From positions 37,664 to 101,663 of the forward strand of contig CABQLK010000002.1 in the NCBI GenBank assembly GCA_902465015.1: DNA of 64,000 nt. The letters are read 5' to 3'. This stretch comes from an uncultured Collinsella sp. (GTDB lineage Bacteria > Actinomycetota > Coriobacteriia > Coriobacteriales > Coriobacteriaceae). The notes beneath the pieces are model-generated. The model did no database searches and had not been told where the DNA came from. It saw nothing but the letters and a program-made list of their open reading frames with translations. The position numbers and the translations under genes were made by a program. Below, piece by piece: positions 32,211-41,411 of the stretch (positions within the stretch are counted from its first letter, which is position 1; each line of letters opens with the position of its first letter).

Positions 32211-33237
32211 CGATCTTGCTGACCGTGTTCTTTATGCCGCTGCTGGTGAGCCGCTTCGCCGAAAGGGTCACGCGAAGCCTCTGTATGTTGCCGTGATCGG
32301 ATGTCTTGCCGGAGTACTGGCGACCGGAGGGGTCGCCTACGCCGTTATCAATTCCAGCTATTTTGCCTCAGCCTGGGGAAACCACGGCAATGGGGATTCC
32401 ATTACCTGGACCAACGGTGGCTCATCGGGGACTAAATACACCTACACCAGAGAGTTTGGTGATGGCATCTCGCCCCAGAGCCTGGAGGGTTCAGTACAGA
32501 AGGTTAATCTGTCCGTCGAGGGTAACGGCTATACGCTCGATATCCATGAGATGGCTATCGATAAAAACGGTTGCGGTGCCGTGACGTTTACGCTGTCCAA
32601 TCCAAATGGCGTTAACTACTACAAGCCGGCAGCAGAGACAGGCGAACTTGTTCTCTATGGTGAAGAAGAACAAGGCATCGGCACGCCCAGCATGAACTTC
32701 GGCGAGGAATGGGCTGACACACGCTGCACCATTGATAAGGACACATCAAGCGATACTGTCATTAATGGCACGATGTACTTTGCTTCTATGGATCGCGAGC
32801 GAGGTTTTCAACATGCGGTCACCTGGAATATCTCGTGGACCGAGGGCGAAGGCGAGGATGCGAAGCCGTTCGAGGCATCGACGCCCGAGTTTAGCGTCGG
32901 AGCGTACGTCGATACAAAGGAACTCCGCTCCGATGACTCGCCTCTCGAGATCAGCCCGTTTTCCATCCAGACGCACATCGATGATTTGGGCTATGAAGCA
33001 GTTGATAATAAGCTGACCGTCAGCTACAAGGATGGATCGGAGCAGATTATCGAAGATGACGACGCAGGGGTGTTCAACTTATATTTTTCTTATGCGCGCA
33101 ATAGCGGAGAGAACATCTGGGTGCCAACGAAGTTGATTGATGTCGACCAAGTGGTCTCGGTAACCCTTGAGGGCACGAGGTACACATCAACAGGAGAGAC
33201 CGAAACAGAAGTACCCTTTACCATCGTCTATTCGTAA
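32161..33237 (+). CDS. Membrane anti-sigma factor, DUF4179-like
   Basis: The protein has 358 residues from a GTG at 32161, inside the end of the sigma gene. A short cytoplasmic N-terminus (about 1-38, including SDLADRVLYAA) is followed by one membrane segment (about 41-64, PLYVAVIGCLAGVLATGGVA) and a large extracytoplasmic domain of beta-type sequence. This matches RsiV/DUF4179-type anti-sigma factors that hold a neighbouring ECF sigma at the membrane until signalled. There is no signal peptidase site. Base composition is somewhat less GC-rich than the flanking rpoC and rpsL genes. The ligand or stress sensed is unknown. Confidence 0.85.
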   Translation: MKSNQIKQAFESVQADSDLADRVLYAAAGEPLRRKGHAKPLYVAVIGCLAGVLATGGVAYAVINSSYFASAWGNHGNGDSITWTNGGSSGTKYTYTREFGDGISPQSLEGSVQKVNLSVEGNGYTLDIHEMAIDKNGCGAVTFTLSNPNGVNYYKPAAETGELVLYGEEEQGIGTPSMNFGEEWADTRCTIDKDTSSDTVINGTMYFASMDRERGFQHAVTWNISWTEGEGEDAKPFEASTPEFSVGAYVDTKELRSDDSPLEISPFSIQTHIDDLGYEAVDNKLTVSYKDGSEQIIEDDDAGVFNLYFSYARNSGENIWVPTKLIDVDQVVSVTLEGTRYTSTGETETEVPFTIVYS

Positions 33238-33246
33238 GATTTGGGG

Positions 33247-33277
33247 CCGCTTCCTACTAGGGGAAGCGGCCTCTTTT
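33247..33277 (+). terminator. Intrinsic terminator of the ECF operon
   Basis: GCCGCTTCC (about 33247-33255) pairs with GGAAGCGGC (33262-33270), followed by CTCTTTT. Confidence 0.8.
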
Positions 33278-33383
33278 GCGGTAAATGGGCGGTTAAAGCG
33301 AGCGATTTACTTCCGAAAACGCCGCCGATTTCCATGCGACAGATGAGAGCAGATTACCGCTGGAGCGCGACGTTTCCCCAGAT

Positions 33384-33409
33384 AAAACCGACCAAAATAA
33401 ACCTGTCCC
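33384..33409. repeat. Inverted repeat, right copy, before element C
   Basis: AAAACCGACCAAAATAA followed by ACCTGTCCC is the exact reverse complement of 31576-31601. It runs directly into TTTTTGG and element C. Confidence 0.85.
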
Positions 33410-33419
33410 TTTTTGGCAG

Positions 33420-33613
33420 GGAACGTTGCCCCGACGAGCACGTCGGATTCCCGGTCCGGGCGGCCCGCTGTTTAAGTTTGTCGCGAGTTCCGCACGCAAA
33501 GGAAAGCACTTAATGTGCTTTCCGTCTTGCGCAGGACTGTAGAGCAGCAAACTTAAACAGCGGGCCGCCCGGACCGGGAATCCGCCCCTGCGCACCGAAG
33601 GGGATTCCTTTTG
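33420..33613. repeat. Palindromic element C, 194-nt unit right of the ECF cassette
   Basis: It has the same length and orientation as element B. Arms at 33445-33480 and 33548-33583 are perfect 36-nt reverse complements. The 67-nt core (33481-33547) is identical to that of B, but part of the outer stem differs (GGTCCGGGCGGCCC against GGAACGGGCCACCC) and both strands have changed together. Together with the inverted repeat and the rpsL promoter it accounts for the 552-nt gap before rpsL. Confidence 0.88.
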
Positions 33614-33643
33614 TGTAGGCTTTGCGGAAATATGCTCATTTTG

Positions 33644-33696
33644 GGATACGCCCGGCGGCGTGGTCTGTTGACGGCACAGCTAACGCCACGTATCCT
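33644..33696 (+). promoter_or_regulatory. rpsL operon promoter with upstream GATACGCCCG motif
   Basis: TTGACG (33668-33673), a 17-nt spacer, TATCCT (33691-33696). Just upstream GGATACGCCCGGCGGCGTGG (33644-33663) resembles motifs before rplC and rplB. The 3' part also pairs: GGATACG with CGTATCC. Confidence 0.6.
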
Positions 33697-33789
33697 ATCG
33701 AACTGCGTGTTTCGTAGGGGGATGCTGACCCCTCGATTCAAGCCGTTGCACTTTACAGAAAGCTGGAATCATTCGAGAAGGAGTACGCT

Positions 33790-34167
33790 TTGCCTACTAT
33801 TAACCAGCTGGTTCGCCAGGGCCGTCGTTCCGTGCCCAAGAAGTCCAAGAACGCTGCTCTGCAGCACAACTCCCAGAAGCGCGGCGTGTGCACCCGCGTC
33901 TTCACCACGAGCCCCAAGAAGCCGAACTCGGCTCTTCGTAAGGTTGCCCGTGTTCGCCTTGTCAACGGCATCGAAGTTACTGCTTACATCCCGGGTGAGG
34001 GCCACAACCTGCAGGAGCACTCCATCGTGCTCGTCCGCGGCGGTCGTGTCCGTGACCTCCCTGGTGTCCGTTATCACGTCATCCGTGGCGCCTACGACGC
34101 TGCTCCGGTCCAGAACCGTATGCAGGCCCGTTCCAAGTACGGTGCTAAGCGCCCCAAGGCCAAATAA
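33790..34167 (+). CDS. rpsL: 30S ribosomal protein S12
   Basis: The protein has 125 residues. The start is a TTG at 33790, six bases after AAGGAG, giving [15 protein letters not shown]. The decoding-site loops [13 protein letters not shown] and [14 protein letters not shown] are intact, with the wild-type Lys residues associated with streptomycin sensitivity. It is the first gene of the str operon (rpsL, rpsG, fusA), here continued by rpsJ rather than tuf. Confidence 0.98.
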   Translation: MPTINQLVRQGRRSVPKKSKNAALQHNSQKRGVCTRVFTTSPKKPNSALRKVARVRLVNGIEVTAYIPGEGHNLQEHSIVLVRGGRVRDLPGVRYHVIRGAYDAAPVQNRMQARSKYGAKRPKAK

Positions 34168-34240
34168 GCCAGATAACGTTTTGATACTTTCGCCGTGTGC
34201 CGCCTAAGCGCCGCACGGTAGACACTTAAGGAGATTTCAC

Positions 34241-34714
34241 ATGCCGCGTCGTGCAGCAGCTAATCGTCGTGAGGTTCAGCCTGACGCCGTTTACAACAAC
34301 CGCCTGGTGACTCAGCTCATCAACAAGGTCCTTCTTGACGGCAAGAAGGCCACCGCTGAGCGCATCGTTTACACCGCTTTCGAGATCGTTGCCGAGAAGT
34401 CCGAGGGTGGCGACGCTCTCGCTACCTTCAAGAAGGCTATGGACAACGTCAAGCCCACGCTCGAGGTTAAGCCCAAGCGTGTCGGTGGCGCTACCTATCA
34501 GGTCCCGATGGAGGTCAACTCCCGTCGTTCCACCGCTCTGGGTATCCGCTGGATCGTCAACTTCTCCCGCGCTCGCAAGGAGAAGACCATGGCCGAGCGT
34601 CTCGCCAACGAGATCCTCGACGCTTCCAACGGCCTGGGCGCTTCCGTCAAGAAGCGTGAGGACGTCTTCAAGATGGCCGAGGCCAACCGCGCGTTCTCTC
34701 ACTATCGTTGGTAA
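34241..34714 (+). CDS. rpsG: 30S ribosomal protein S7
   Basis: The protein has 157 residues, full length. [18 protein letters not shown] is the typical N-terminus; [16 protein letters not shown] [16 protein letters not shown] and the C-terminal [13 protein letters not shown] are conserved. It organises the 30S head and binds the 3' major domain of 16S rRNA. It lies 73 nt after rpsL, with AAGGAG upstream of the ATG. Confidence 0.98.
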   Translation: MPRRAAANRREVQPDAVYNNRLVTQLINKVLLDGKKATAERIVYTAFEIVAEKSEGGDALATFKKAMDNVKPTLEVKPKRVGGATYQVPMEVNSRRSTALGIRWIVNFSRARKEKTMAERLANEILDASNGLGASVKKREDVFKMAEANRAFSHYRW

Positions 34715-34733
34715 GTTAAGGTAAGGAACTAAC

Positions 34734-36833
34734 ATGGCTAAGCCTAAGTACAAGCTTTCCGATACCCGTAACATCGGCATCATGGCCCACATCGATGCCG
34801 GTAAGACCACCACGACCGAGCGTATTCTTTACTACACCGGTAAGACCCACAAGATCGGTGAGGTCCATGAAGGCGCTGCCACCATGGACTGGATGGTTCA
34901 GGAGCAGGAGCGCGGCGTAACCATTACCTCCGCTGCTACCACCTGCTTCTGGAACAAGGACGGTAAGGACTACCGCATCCAGATCATCGACACCCCGGGC
35001 CACGTTGACTTCACCGCCGAGGTCGAGCGCTGCCTGCGCGTCCTCGATGGCGCTGTCGCCGTCTTCGACGCCGTTGCCGGCGTTCAGCCCCAGTCTGAGA
35101 CCGTTTGGCGTCAGGCTTCTACCTTCAACGTCCCCCGCATCGCCTTCATCAACAAGTATGACCGCGTGGGCGCTGACTTCTTCAACGCTATCGAGACCAT
35201 GAAGGATCGTCTCGACGCTAACGCCGTGGCCGCTCAGGTCCCGATGGGCGCCGAGGACAACTTCTGGGGCGTCATCGACCTGGTCACCATGACTGCATGG
35301 GACTTCAAGGCCGACGAGAAGGGCATGACCTACCCCGAGCCGATGGACGAGATCCCGGCTGAGTTTGCCGACATCGCTGCCACCAAGCGCGAGGAGCTCC
35401 TCGACGCTGCTGCCAGCTTTGACGACGAGCTCATGGAGAAGATCCTCATGGAGGAGGACTTCACCGTCGAGGAGCTCAAGGCTGCTCTGCGCAAGGGTGT
35501 TCTGGCCAACGAGCTCAACCTCGTCTTCGTGGGCTCCGCCTACAAGAACAAGGGCGTCCAGGAGCTGCTCGACGCTGTCGTCGACTACCTGCCCAGCCCG
35601 CTCGACGTTGAGGCCGTCACCGGTACCGATCCGGACACCGGCGAGGAGATCCAGCGTCATCCTTCCTTCGACGAGCCCTTCTCCGGCCTGGTCTTCAAGA
35701 TCATGACCGACCCGTTCGTCGGTAAGCTCACCTACGTCCGCGTTTACTCCGGCCGCGCCGAGTCCGGCTCCTACGTTGTCAACGCTTCCAACGGTCAGCG
35801 TGAGCGCCTCGGCCGCATCCTCGAGATGAACGCCGCCGAGCGTATCGACCGTGACGACGCTGCCGCCGGCGACATCGTCGCTTGCGTCGGCTTCAAGAAC
35901 TCCACCACCGGTGACACCCTGTGCGCCGAGGGCAAGGAGATCGTCCTCGAGAAGATCGAGTTCGCTAAGCCCGTTATCGACGTTGCCATCGAGCCCAAGA
36001 CCAAGGCCGAGCAGGACAAGATGTCCCTGGCTCTGACCAAGCTCGCCGAGGAGGACCCGACCTTCCAGGTGTCCACCAACCACGAGACCGGCCAGACCAT
36101 CATCGCCGGCATGGGCGAGCTGCACCTCGAGATCATCGTCGACCGTCTGCTCCGCGAGTTCAAGGTTGACGCTAACGTCGGTAAGCCCCAGGTTGCCTAC
36201 CGCGAGACCGCTGGTCACGACGTCGAGAAGGCTGAGGGCAAGTTCGTCCGTCAGTCCGGCGGTCGCGGTCAGTACGGCCACGCTGTCATCAAGCTCGAGA
36301 AGATGGAGGAGGGCTTCGGCTACGAGTTCGTCAACGCTATCGTCGGCGGCGTCGTGCCCAAGGAGTACATCCCGTCCATCGACAAGGGCATCCAGGAGGC
36401 CCTGAACACCGGTGTTATCGCCGGCTTCCCGGTCCTCGACGTTAAGGTCACCCTGTTCGATGGTTCTTACCACGAGGTCGACTCCTCCGAGGCCGCCTTC
36501 AAGATCGCCGGTTCCATGGCTATCAAGGACGCCCTCAAGAAGTCCGATCCGCAGCTGCTCGAGCCGATCATGGCTGTCGAGGTCGAGACCCCCGAGCAGT
36601 ACATGGGCGACGTTATGGGCAACCTCTCCGGTCGCCGCGGCAAGATCGAGGGCATGGAGGATCGCAAGAACAGCAAGCTCATCCGTGCCAAGGTGCCGCT
36701 GGGCGAGATGTTCGGTTACGCTACCGACCTTCGCTCCCAGACCCAGGGCCGTGCATCCTACACGATGCAGTTCGACTCTTATGAGCCCGCGCCCAAGTCC
36801 ATCGTGGACGAGGTCATGAGCAAGAACGCCTAA
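34734..36833 (+). CDS. fusA: Elongation factor G
   Basis: This 699-residue translational GTPase drives ribosomal translocation. G1 is [14 protein letters not shown], the switch I region ends [10 protein letters not shown]3 is DTPGHVDF and G4 NKYD. Domains II-V follow ([39 protein letters not shown]). It starts 20 nt after rpsG. Codon use is strongly biased, as expected of a highly expressed gene. The usual downstream tuf is absent. Confidence 0.98.
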   Translation: MAKPKYKLSDTRNIGIMAHIDAGKTTTTERILYYTGKTHKIGEVHEGAATMDWMVQEQERGVTITSAATTCFWNKDGKDYRIQIIDTPGHVDFTAEVERCLRVLDGAVAVFDAVAGVQPQSETVWRQASTFNVPRIAFINKYDRVGADFFNAIETMKDRLDANAVAAQVPMGAEDNFWGVIDLVTMTAWDFKADEKGMTYPEPMDEIPAEFADIAATKREELLDAAASFDDELMEKILMEEDFTVEELKAALRKGVLANELNLVFVGSAYKNKGVQELLDAVVDYLPSPLDVEAVTGTDPDTGEEIQRHPSFDEPFSGLVFKIMTDPFVGKLTYVRVYSGRAESGSYVVNASNGQRERLGRILEMNAAERIDRDDAAAGDIVACVGFKNSTTGDTLCAEGKEIVLEKIEFAKPVIDVAIEPKTKAEQDKMSLALTKLAEEDPTFQVSTNHETGQTIIAGMGELHLEIIVDRLLREFKVDANVGKPQVAYRETAGHDVEKAEGKFVRQSGGRGQYGHAVIKLEKMEEGFGYEFVNAIVGGVVPKEYIPSIDKGIQEALNTGVIAGFPVLDVKVTLFDGSYHEVDSSEAAFKIAGSMAIKDALKKSDPQLLEPIMAVEVETPEQYMGDVMGNLSGRRGKIEGMEDRKNSKLIRAKVPLGEMFGYATDLRSQTQGRASYTMQFDSYEPAPKSIVDEVMSKNA

Positions 36834-36893
36834 GTTCGAGCTCCCTGTTACGTAATCCGCGAGAACATCTCTCGCACTCTTTGGAGGTTTAAG

Positions 36894-37202
36894 TTGGCTA
36901 CCCAGAAGATCCGCATTCGCCTCAAGGGCTATGATCACGAGGTCGTCGATCAGTCCGCGAAGCTCATCGTCGAGACCGCTCAGAAGACCGGCGCTCGCGT
37001 TTCCGGTCCTGTCCCCCTGCCCACCGAGCGCAACCTGTACACGGTTATCCGCTCGCCGCACGTGAACAAGGACTCCCGTGAGCAGTTCGAGATGCGCACT
37101 CACAAGCGCCTCATCGACATCCTCGACCCCACCTCGGGCACCGTTGATTCGCTCATGCGTCTCGACCTCCCCGCTGGCGTCGACATCGACATCAAGCTCT
37201 AA
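36894..37202 (+). CDS. rpsJ: 30S ribosomal protein S10
   Basis: The protein has 102 residues; the TTG start at 36894 follows [26 protein letters not shown] and the loop segment [20 protein letters not shown] are typical S10/NusE. It joins the 30S head and also serves as NusE in antitermination. It normally heads the S10 operon, but here it ends the str operon and is separated from rplC by about 13.7 kb. Confidence 0.97.
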   Translation: MATQKIRIRLKGYDHEVVDQSAKLIVETAQKTGARVSGPVPLPTERNLYTVIRSPHVNKDSREQFEMRTHKRLIDILDPTSGTVDSLMRLDLPAGVDIDIKL

Positions 37203-37221
37203 GCGATATCGCTCATAGCTT

Positions 37222-37258
37222 AAAGGGCCCCGCTGCCGTTACGGTAGCGGGGCCCTTT
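37222..37258 (+). terminator. Strong terminator of the str operon, facing birA
   Basis: AAAGGGCCCCGCTGCCG (37222-37238) pairs with CGGTAGCGGGGCCCTTT (37242-37258), followed by T. It probably works in both directions between the convergent rpsJ and birA. Confidence 0.9.
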
Positions 37259-37318
37259 TGTTTAGCATGATGGGATTGGACCGCCGGATAAGGCTGCCGA
37301 GCGGCTGGCTGTGGCGCC

Positions 37319-38095
37319 CTATTCGCTCGCGGGACGCAGCGATGCCTCCTCAAAATGGAAGGATCGCAAACCGCCTTCCGTTTCGATACACGCGCGACCA
37401 AAGCCATCGACGGTTTTAAAGATGCCGCGTGCCAGCTCGTCGCCGGCAGGGGAACGGGCGATAACGTGCTCCCCAATCCAATTGAGGTGAGTGACATATT
37501 CGCCGTGGACGGGCGCGAGCGGTCCGGCGTCTTCTTCCATGGCGTTAAGACGCTCTGCCCACGCATCTACAGCGTCTATAACTGCGTGATAGACCTCATC
37601 GAGGAGCATGTTGACGGTGGGAACGCTCTCGTTAAGGTCCGAGAGGCCAATTGCCGCCAGACCGCCATCGGGTACCTCTTGGGGCGTGTAGTTTACGTTG
37701 ACGCCAATGCCGCAGACGGCGAAGGGCTTGCCTTCGTTATCGCGTGCGGCCTCGACCAGAATGCCGCCGAGCTTGCGTCCTCGCGCGACAAGGTCGTTGG
37801 GCCATTTAAGGCGAATCTCGTTTGCAAGACCCTGCTTTTCGAGTGCTTCAAGCACCGCTAGGCCGCTGACGGCGGCAAGACCAGAGAACTTTGCAGGATT
37901 AACGCATGGGCGCAGGACAATCGAAAGCAATAAGTTGCCGACGGTTGAGTCCCACTTGTGCCCGCGCCGGCCGCGTCCTGCTGTTTGAGCCCGGGCGGCA
38001 AGTCCTATGCCGTGCGGCGCTCCCTGTTTTCCCGCTTCGAGCAGGTCATCGTTGGTCGATCCGGTTACGTCGACTATCGTTAATTTGGCATCCAT
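37319..38095 (-). CDS. birA: Biotin--[acetyl-CoA-carboxylase] ligase (class I, no HTH)
   Basis: The protein has 258 residues. The catalytic domain begins directly (VDVTGSTNDDLLEAG), with the ATP/biotin motif GRGRRGHKWDS, KWPNDL, GGILVEA and CGIGVNVN. There is no N-terminal winged-helix, so it should not act as the bio repressor. It attaches biotin to the AccB lysine (MKV motif), and AccB is encoded in the divergent operon next door. AGGAGG lies 11 nt before the ATG at 38095, slightly far. It shares the intergenic region with fabH. Confidence 0.95.
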   Translation of the reverse strand: MDAKLTIVDVTGSTNDDLLEAGKQGAPHGIGLAARAQTAGRGRRGHKWDSTVGNLLLSIVLRPCVNPAKFSGLAAVSGLAVLEALEKQGLANEIRLKWPNDLVARGRKLGGILVEAARDNEGKPFAVCGIGVNVNYTPQEVPDGGLAAIGLSDLNESVPTVNMLLDEVYHAVIDAVDAWAERLNAMEEDAGPLAPVHGEYVTHLNWIGEHVIARSPAGDELARGIFKTVDGFGRACIETEGGLRSFHFEEASLRPASE

Positions 38096-38190
38096 AACGG
38101 TTGCTACCTCCTAAGTTAATAAGGCAATCGCGTAATGGTGTCGAGAGATAGACACAATGTGAAGCCTTTGTCGCATTTGGACAATTTAAT

Positions 38191-38252
38191 GTTAACACGT
38201 CAACAACGACTAAAATGCGCTATCCTCTCTTGGTCGATGTAAACACGTCAAC
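38191..38252. promoter_or_regulatory. Twin operator-like sites between birA and fabH
   Basis: GTTAACACGTCAAC (38191-38204) and GTAAACACGTCAAC (38239-38252) are near-identical direct repeats 48 nt apart, each a partial dyad (GTTnACnnGTnAAC), and both continue AAC. The second lies about 20 nt upstream of the fabH start. Their placement suggests a fatty-acid-responsive regulator, but no regulator gene is in the operon. Binding is inferred. Confidence 0.5.
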
Positions 38253-38271
38253 AACTCAAAGGAGGCTAGTG

Positions 38272-39231
38272 ATGGGTTTCACGATTCTTGGAACAGGCTC
38301 GGCGCTTCCTGAGCGCAGTGTTTCCAATAACGAGCTGTCTGAGTTCCTTGATACCTCGGATGAGTGGATTTTTACCCGCACAGGTATCAAGAGCCGCCAC
38401 GTCTGTACTACCGAGTCACTTGACGACCTTGCCGTAGCGGCGAGCGAGCGGGCACTCCGGGTGTCCGGAATCGACGCGAGCCAGCTGGATCTGATCGTCT
38501 GCTCGACGACGACGGGTGATCACCTTGTTCCCGCTGAGGCGTGTGCCGTTGCTGAGCGACTAGGCGCGACGTGCCCTGCCTTCGATGTCTCGGCGGCTTG
38601 TGCCGGCTTTGTATTTGCGCTCGATGTCGCCGAGGGCTATATCGCCCGCGGTCGCGGCGAGCACGTGCTGGTCGTTGCCGCCGAGCAGATGACGCGCGCG
38701 CTCGATTGGACCGACCGTGCCACGTGCGTGCTCTTTGGCGATGGCGCGGGTGCTGCGGTCATAGAGGCTGGGGGAGAGAATCCCCTCGCTGTTGAGCTTT
38801 CGACCGCACCCGATGTCGAGACGTTGCGCGTTCCTGGTCTAGTCGGCACCTCGCCGTTTAAGGCCTCCGCAGATAGCGAGAGCGTGCTGTCCATGAATGG
38901 CCGCCGTGTGTTCAAGTTCGGCGTCAACGCCATCTGCGACACGGTCCATAAGCTTGCGAGCGATGCGGGCATTTCGGTCGAAGACATCGATCATTTTGTA
39001 TTCCATCAGGCTAACGAAAGAATCCTGAGCCAGGCGGTCAAGCGCCTGGGCGTGCCGGACGAGCACGTGGTTCGCACGTTGCGCGAGACCGGCAACATTT
39101 CGAGCGCATGCATTCCGCTTGCCCTCGACCGGCTGGCAAACGCCGGTGCACTTCACACAGGCGACACCATCGCCTTGGTTGGATTTGGCGCCGGTCTGGA
39201 TATAGGTGGCTATCTGCTTCGTTGGAAGTAG
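38272..39231 (+). CDS. fabH: Beta-ketoacyl-ACP synthase III
   Basis: The protein has 319 residues from the ATG at 38272, preceded by AGGAGG. It condenses acetyl-CoA (or another starter) with malonyl-ACP to begin fatty-acid synthesis. Catalytic Cys110 is in DVSAACAGFVFAL; the His is in HFVFHQANERIL and the Asn in GNISSACIPLAL. It is the first gene of a ten-gene operon. A short or branched starter preference cannot be read from the sequence. Confidence 0.97.
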   Translation: MGFTILGTGSALPERSVSNNELSEFLDTSDEWIFTRTGIKSRHVCTTESLDDLAVAASERALRVSGIDASQLDLIVCSTTTGDHLVPAEACAVAERLGATCPAFDVSAACAGFVFALDVAEGYIARGRGEHVLVVAAEQMTRALDWTDRATCVLFGDGAGAAVIEAGGENPLAVELSTAPDVETLRVPGLVGTSPFKASADSESVLSMNGRRVFKFGVNAICDTVHKLASDAGISVEDIDHFVFHQANERILSQAVKRLGVPDEHVVRTLRETGNISSACIPLALDRLANAGALHTGDTIALVGFGAGLDIGGYLLRWK

Positions 39232-39283
39232 TCGCACATAGGAAATGAAAACGCCCCTAGGGCACAAACAAAGGAGAACTCCC

Positions 39284-39520
39284 ATGGCAGATCAGAAGAC
39301 CTTCGAGCGCGTTTGCGACGTTATCCGCGAGACCGCTGGCCTTGACGACGTCGAGATGAAGCCCGAGTCCACGCTCGAGGAGATTGGCCTCGACAGCCTG
39401 GGTACCGTCGAGATCCTCGTCGCCGTCGAGGACGAGTTTGGCATCCAGCTCGATACCGAGGAGAACCCCAAGACGGTCGGCGAGTTCGCCGATACGGTCG
39501 AGGCGGCATTGGAGAAGTAG
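39284..39520 (+). CDS. acpP: Acyl carrier protein
   Basis: The protein has 78 residues from the ATG at 39284 (AAAGGAG upstream). The phosphopantetheine Ser is residue 38 in GLDSLGTVEI. It is strongly acidic with four short helices. It carries growing acyl chains for the Fab enzymes of this operon. It lies 52 nt after fabH. Confidence 0.97.
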   Translation: MADQKTFERVCDVIRETAGLDDVEMKPESTLEEIGLDSLGTVEILVAVEDEFGIQLDTEENPKTVGEFADTVEAALEK

Positions 39521-39522
39521 AG

Positions 39523-40467
39523 ATGCTCAAGACTCCTCTCTGCGATCTGCTCGGCATCGAAAAGCCCGTGTTCCAGGGCGGCATGGCCTGGATTGCCGAC
39601 GCCTCACTGGCATCGGCCGTATCCGAGGCGGGCGGCCTAGGCATCATCGCGGCAATGAATGCCGACGCCGACTGGCTTCGCGACCAGATTCATGAGCTGC
39701 GCACCAAGACGGATAAGCCCTTTGGCGTTAACGTCATGCTCATGAGCCCGTTTGCCGACGAGGTTGCACAGGTTGTGATCGATGAGCAGGTGCCCGTTGT
39801 GGTGACTGGTGCCGGTAATCCCACCAAGTACATGAAAGCTTGGAACGATGCGGGCATCAAGGTCATCCCCGTTGTGGCTTCGGTGGCGCTCGCCCGTCTC
39901 GTGGCGCGTCGTGGAGCCACAGCGGTTGTTGCCGAGGGCACCGAATCGGGCGGCCATATTGGCGAGACCTCGACGATGGCACTGGTGCCGCAGGTCGTCG
40001 ATGCGGTCGACATTCCCGTAGTGGCTGCCGGCGGTATTGCCGACGGCCGTGGCGTGGCGGCCGCCTTTATGCTGGGCGCTGCCGGCGTCCAGGTGGGTAC
40101 GCGCTTTCTCGTTGCAAATGAGTGCACCGTCTCGGAGCAGTACAAGGAGATGGTCCTGAAGGCCAACGACACTTCGACGCGTGCGACCGGCCGCTCGACG
40201 GGACATCCGGTGCGCGCCCTCAAGAGCCCCTTCACCAACGCCTACGCCAAGAGCGAGGCGGCGGGCGTAAGTGTCGAGGAGCTCGGGGCCATGGGCACGG
40301 GCGCCCTTCGCAAGGCCGCCAAGGACGGCAATTACGAAGAGGGTTCGTTTTTGTGTGGACAGATTGCCGGCATGGTTAGCGAGCGCCAGAGCGCACGCGA
40401 AATCGTTGACGATCTGGTCGATGGCGCCGAGCGCGTCCTGAAGGGTGCGTCCGCATGGGTAGCGTAG
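39523..40467 (+). CDS. fabK: Enoyl-ACP reductase II (FMN-dependent)
   Basis: The protein has 314 residues; the ATG lies 2 nt after the acpP stop. TIM-barrel flavoprotein related to nitronate monooxygenase: PVFQGGMAWIADASLASAVS, GVNVMLMSPF, VVTGAGNP, AEGTESGGHIG, AAGGIADGRG and GVQVGTRFL. It performs the last reduction of each elongation cycle. FabK in place of FabI implies a triclosan-insensitive enoyl reductase. It overlaps fabD by 13 nt. Confidence 0.96.
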   Translation: MLKTPLCDLLGIEKPVFQGGMAWIADASLASAVSEAGGLGIIAAMNADADWLRDQIHELRTKTDKPFGVNVMLMSPFADEVAQVVIDEQVPVVVTGAGNPTKYMKAWNDAGIKVIPVVASVALARLVARRGATAVVAEGTESGGHIGETSTMALVPQVVDAVDIPVVAAGGIADGRGVAAAFMLGAAGVQVGTRFLVANECTVSEQYKEMVLKANDTSTRATGRSTGHPVRALKSPFTNAYAKSEAAGVSVEELGAMGTGALRKAAKDGNYEEGSFLCGQIAGMVSERQSAREIVDDLVDGAERVLKGASAWVA

Positions 40468-41381
40468 CGTTTCTGTTTGCCGGCCAGGGTGCCCAACACC
40501 CCGCGATGGGCGTCGACCTGATCGAGACATCGCCGGCGGCCGCCGAGGTGTTCACCATTGCCGACGAGGTGCGCCCGGGGACCAGCGAGCAGTGCCGGAA
40601 CGCCTCGAAGGAGGAGCTCTCGCAGACCGAGAACACGCAGCCGTGCGTGTTCGTTCACGACCTGGCAGCGGCTGCCGCCCTGCGTGAGCGCGGCGTGGTA
40701 CCTGCCGCCTGTGCGGGATTCTCGCTGGGCGAGGTCGCCGCGCTCACCTTTGCAGGAGCGTTTGATACGCGAGCGGGCTTTGAGCTCGTGTGCGAGCGCG
40801 CGGCGCTGATGGCCGCGGCTGCTGAGCGCCATCCGGGCAGTATACGCGCCGTCATCAAGCTTGATACGGCGCAAGTCGAGAACCTGGCTGCGCAGGCCGG
40901 CGAGGACTGCTGGCCGGTCAACTACAACAGTCCGCAGCAGACGGTTGTTGCCGGAGCGCCCGAGGCGCTGCAGGCGCTCGACGCCTTGGTAAAAGAGGCT
41001 GGCGGCCGCGCGATGAAGGTCGCGGTGTCGGGTGCATTCCATAGCCCCTATATGGCAGAGGCGACTGAGGGGCTGGCGACGTATATCCAAGCCGGCCACG
41101 CGCCGTCCCCGTTGCTGATTCCGGTGATGGCAAACATGACGGCGACGCCCTATCCGGCGGACCCGCGAGCGGCATCGGAGGTGCTGGCCAACCAGGTGAG
41201 CCATGCCGTGCGCTGGGTCGACACGCTGCATACTCTGCAGGATCAAGGCATCGACACGTTTATTGAGGTCGGCCCTGGCAAAACGCTGTCGGGCCTGGTC
41301 AAGCGTACGCTGAGCGACGTTCGCGTGTATTCGTGCGAAACGGCCGAGCAGGTCGCAGCTATTGCCGACGAGCTCGCATAG
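40455..41381 (+). CDS. fabD: Malonyl-CoA:ACP transacylase
   Basis: The protein has 308 residues, starting inside the end of fabK. FLFAGQGAQHPAMG is the N-terminal motif and GFSLGEVAAL contains the catalytic Ser90; the His lies in SGAFHSPYMAEA and the Gln in the first motif. It loads malonyl groups onto ACP for elongation. Confidence 0.96.
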   Translation: MGSVAFLFAGQGAQHPAMGVDLIETSPAAAEVFTIADEVRPGTSEQCRNASKEELSQTENTQPCVFVHDLAAAAALRERGVVPAACAGFSLGEVAALTFAGAFDTRAGFELVCERAALMAAAAERHPGSIRAVIKLDTAQVENLAAQAGEDCWPVNYNSPQQTVVAGAPEALQALDALVKEAGGRAMKVAVSGAFHSPYMAEATEGLATYIQAGHAPSPLLIPVMANMTATPYPADPRAASEVLANQVSHAVRWVDTLHTLQDQGIDTFIEVGPGKTLSGLVKRTLSDVRVYSCETAEQVAAIADELA

Positions 41382-41411
41382 TCCACAGGGCTGTAACCCG
41401 AAAGGAATGAC

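Noticed and set aside
34716..37103. A 795-residue minus-strand frame opposite fusA and rpsJ
   Set aside because: Same cause: codon bias of a highly expressed gene leaves the reverse frame open. No ribosome-binding site or motif.
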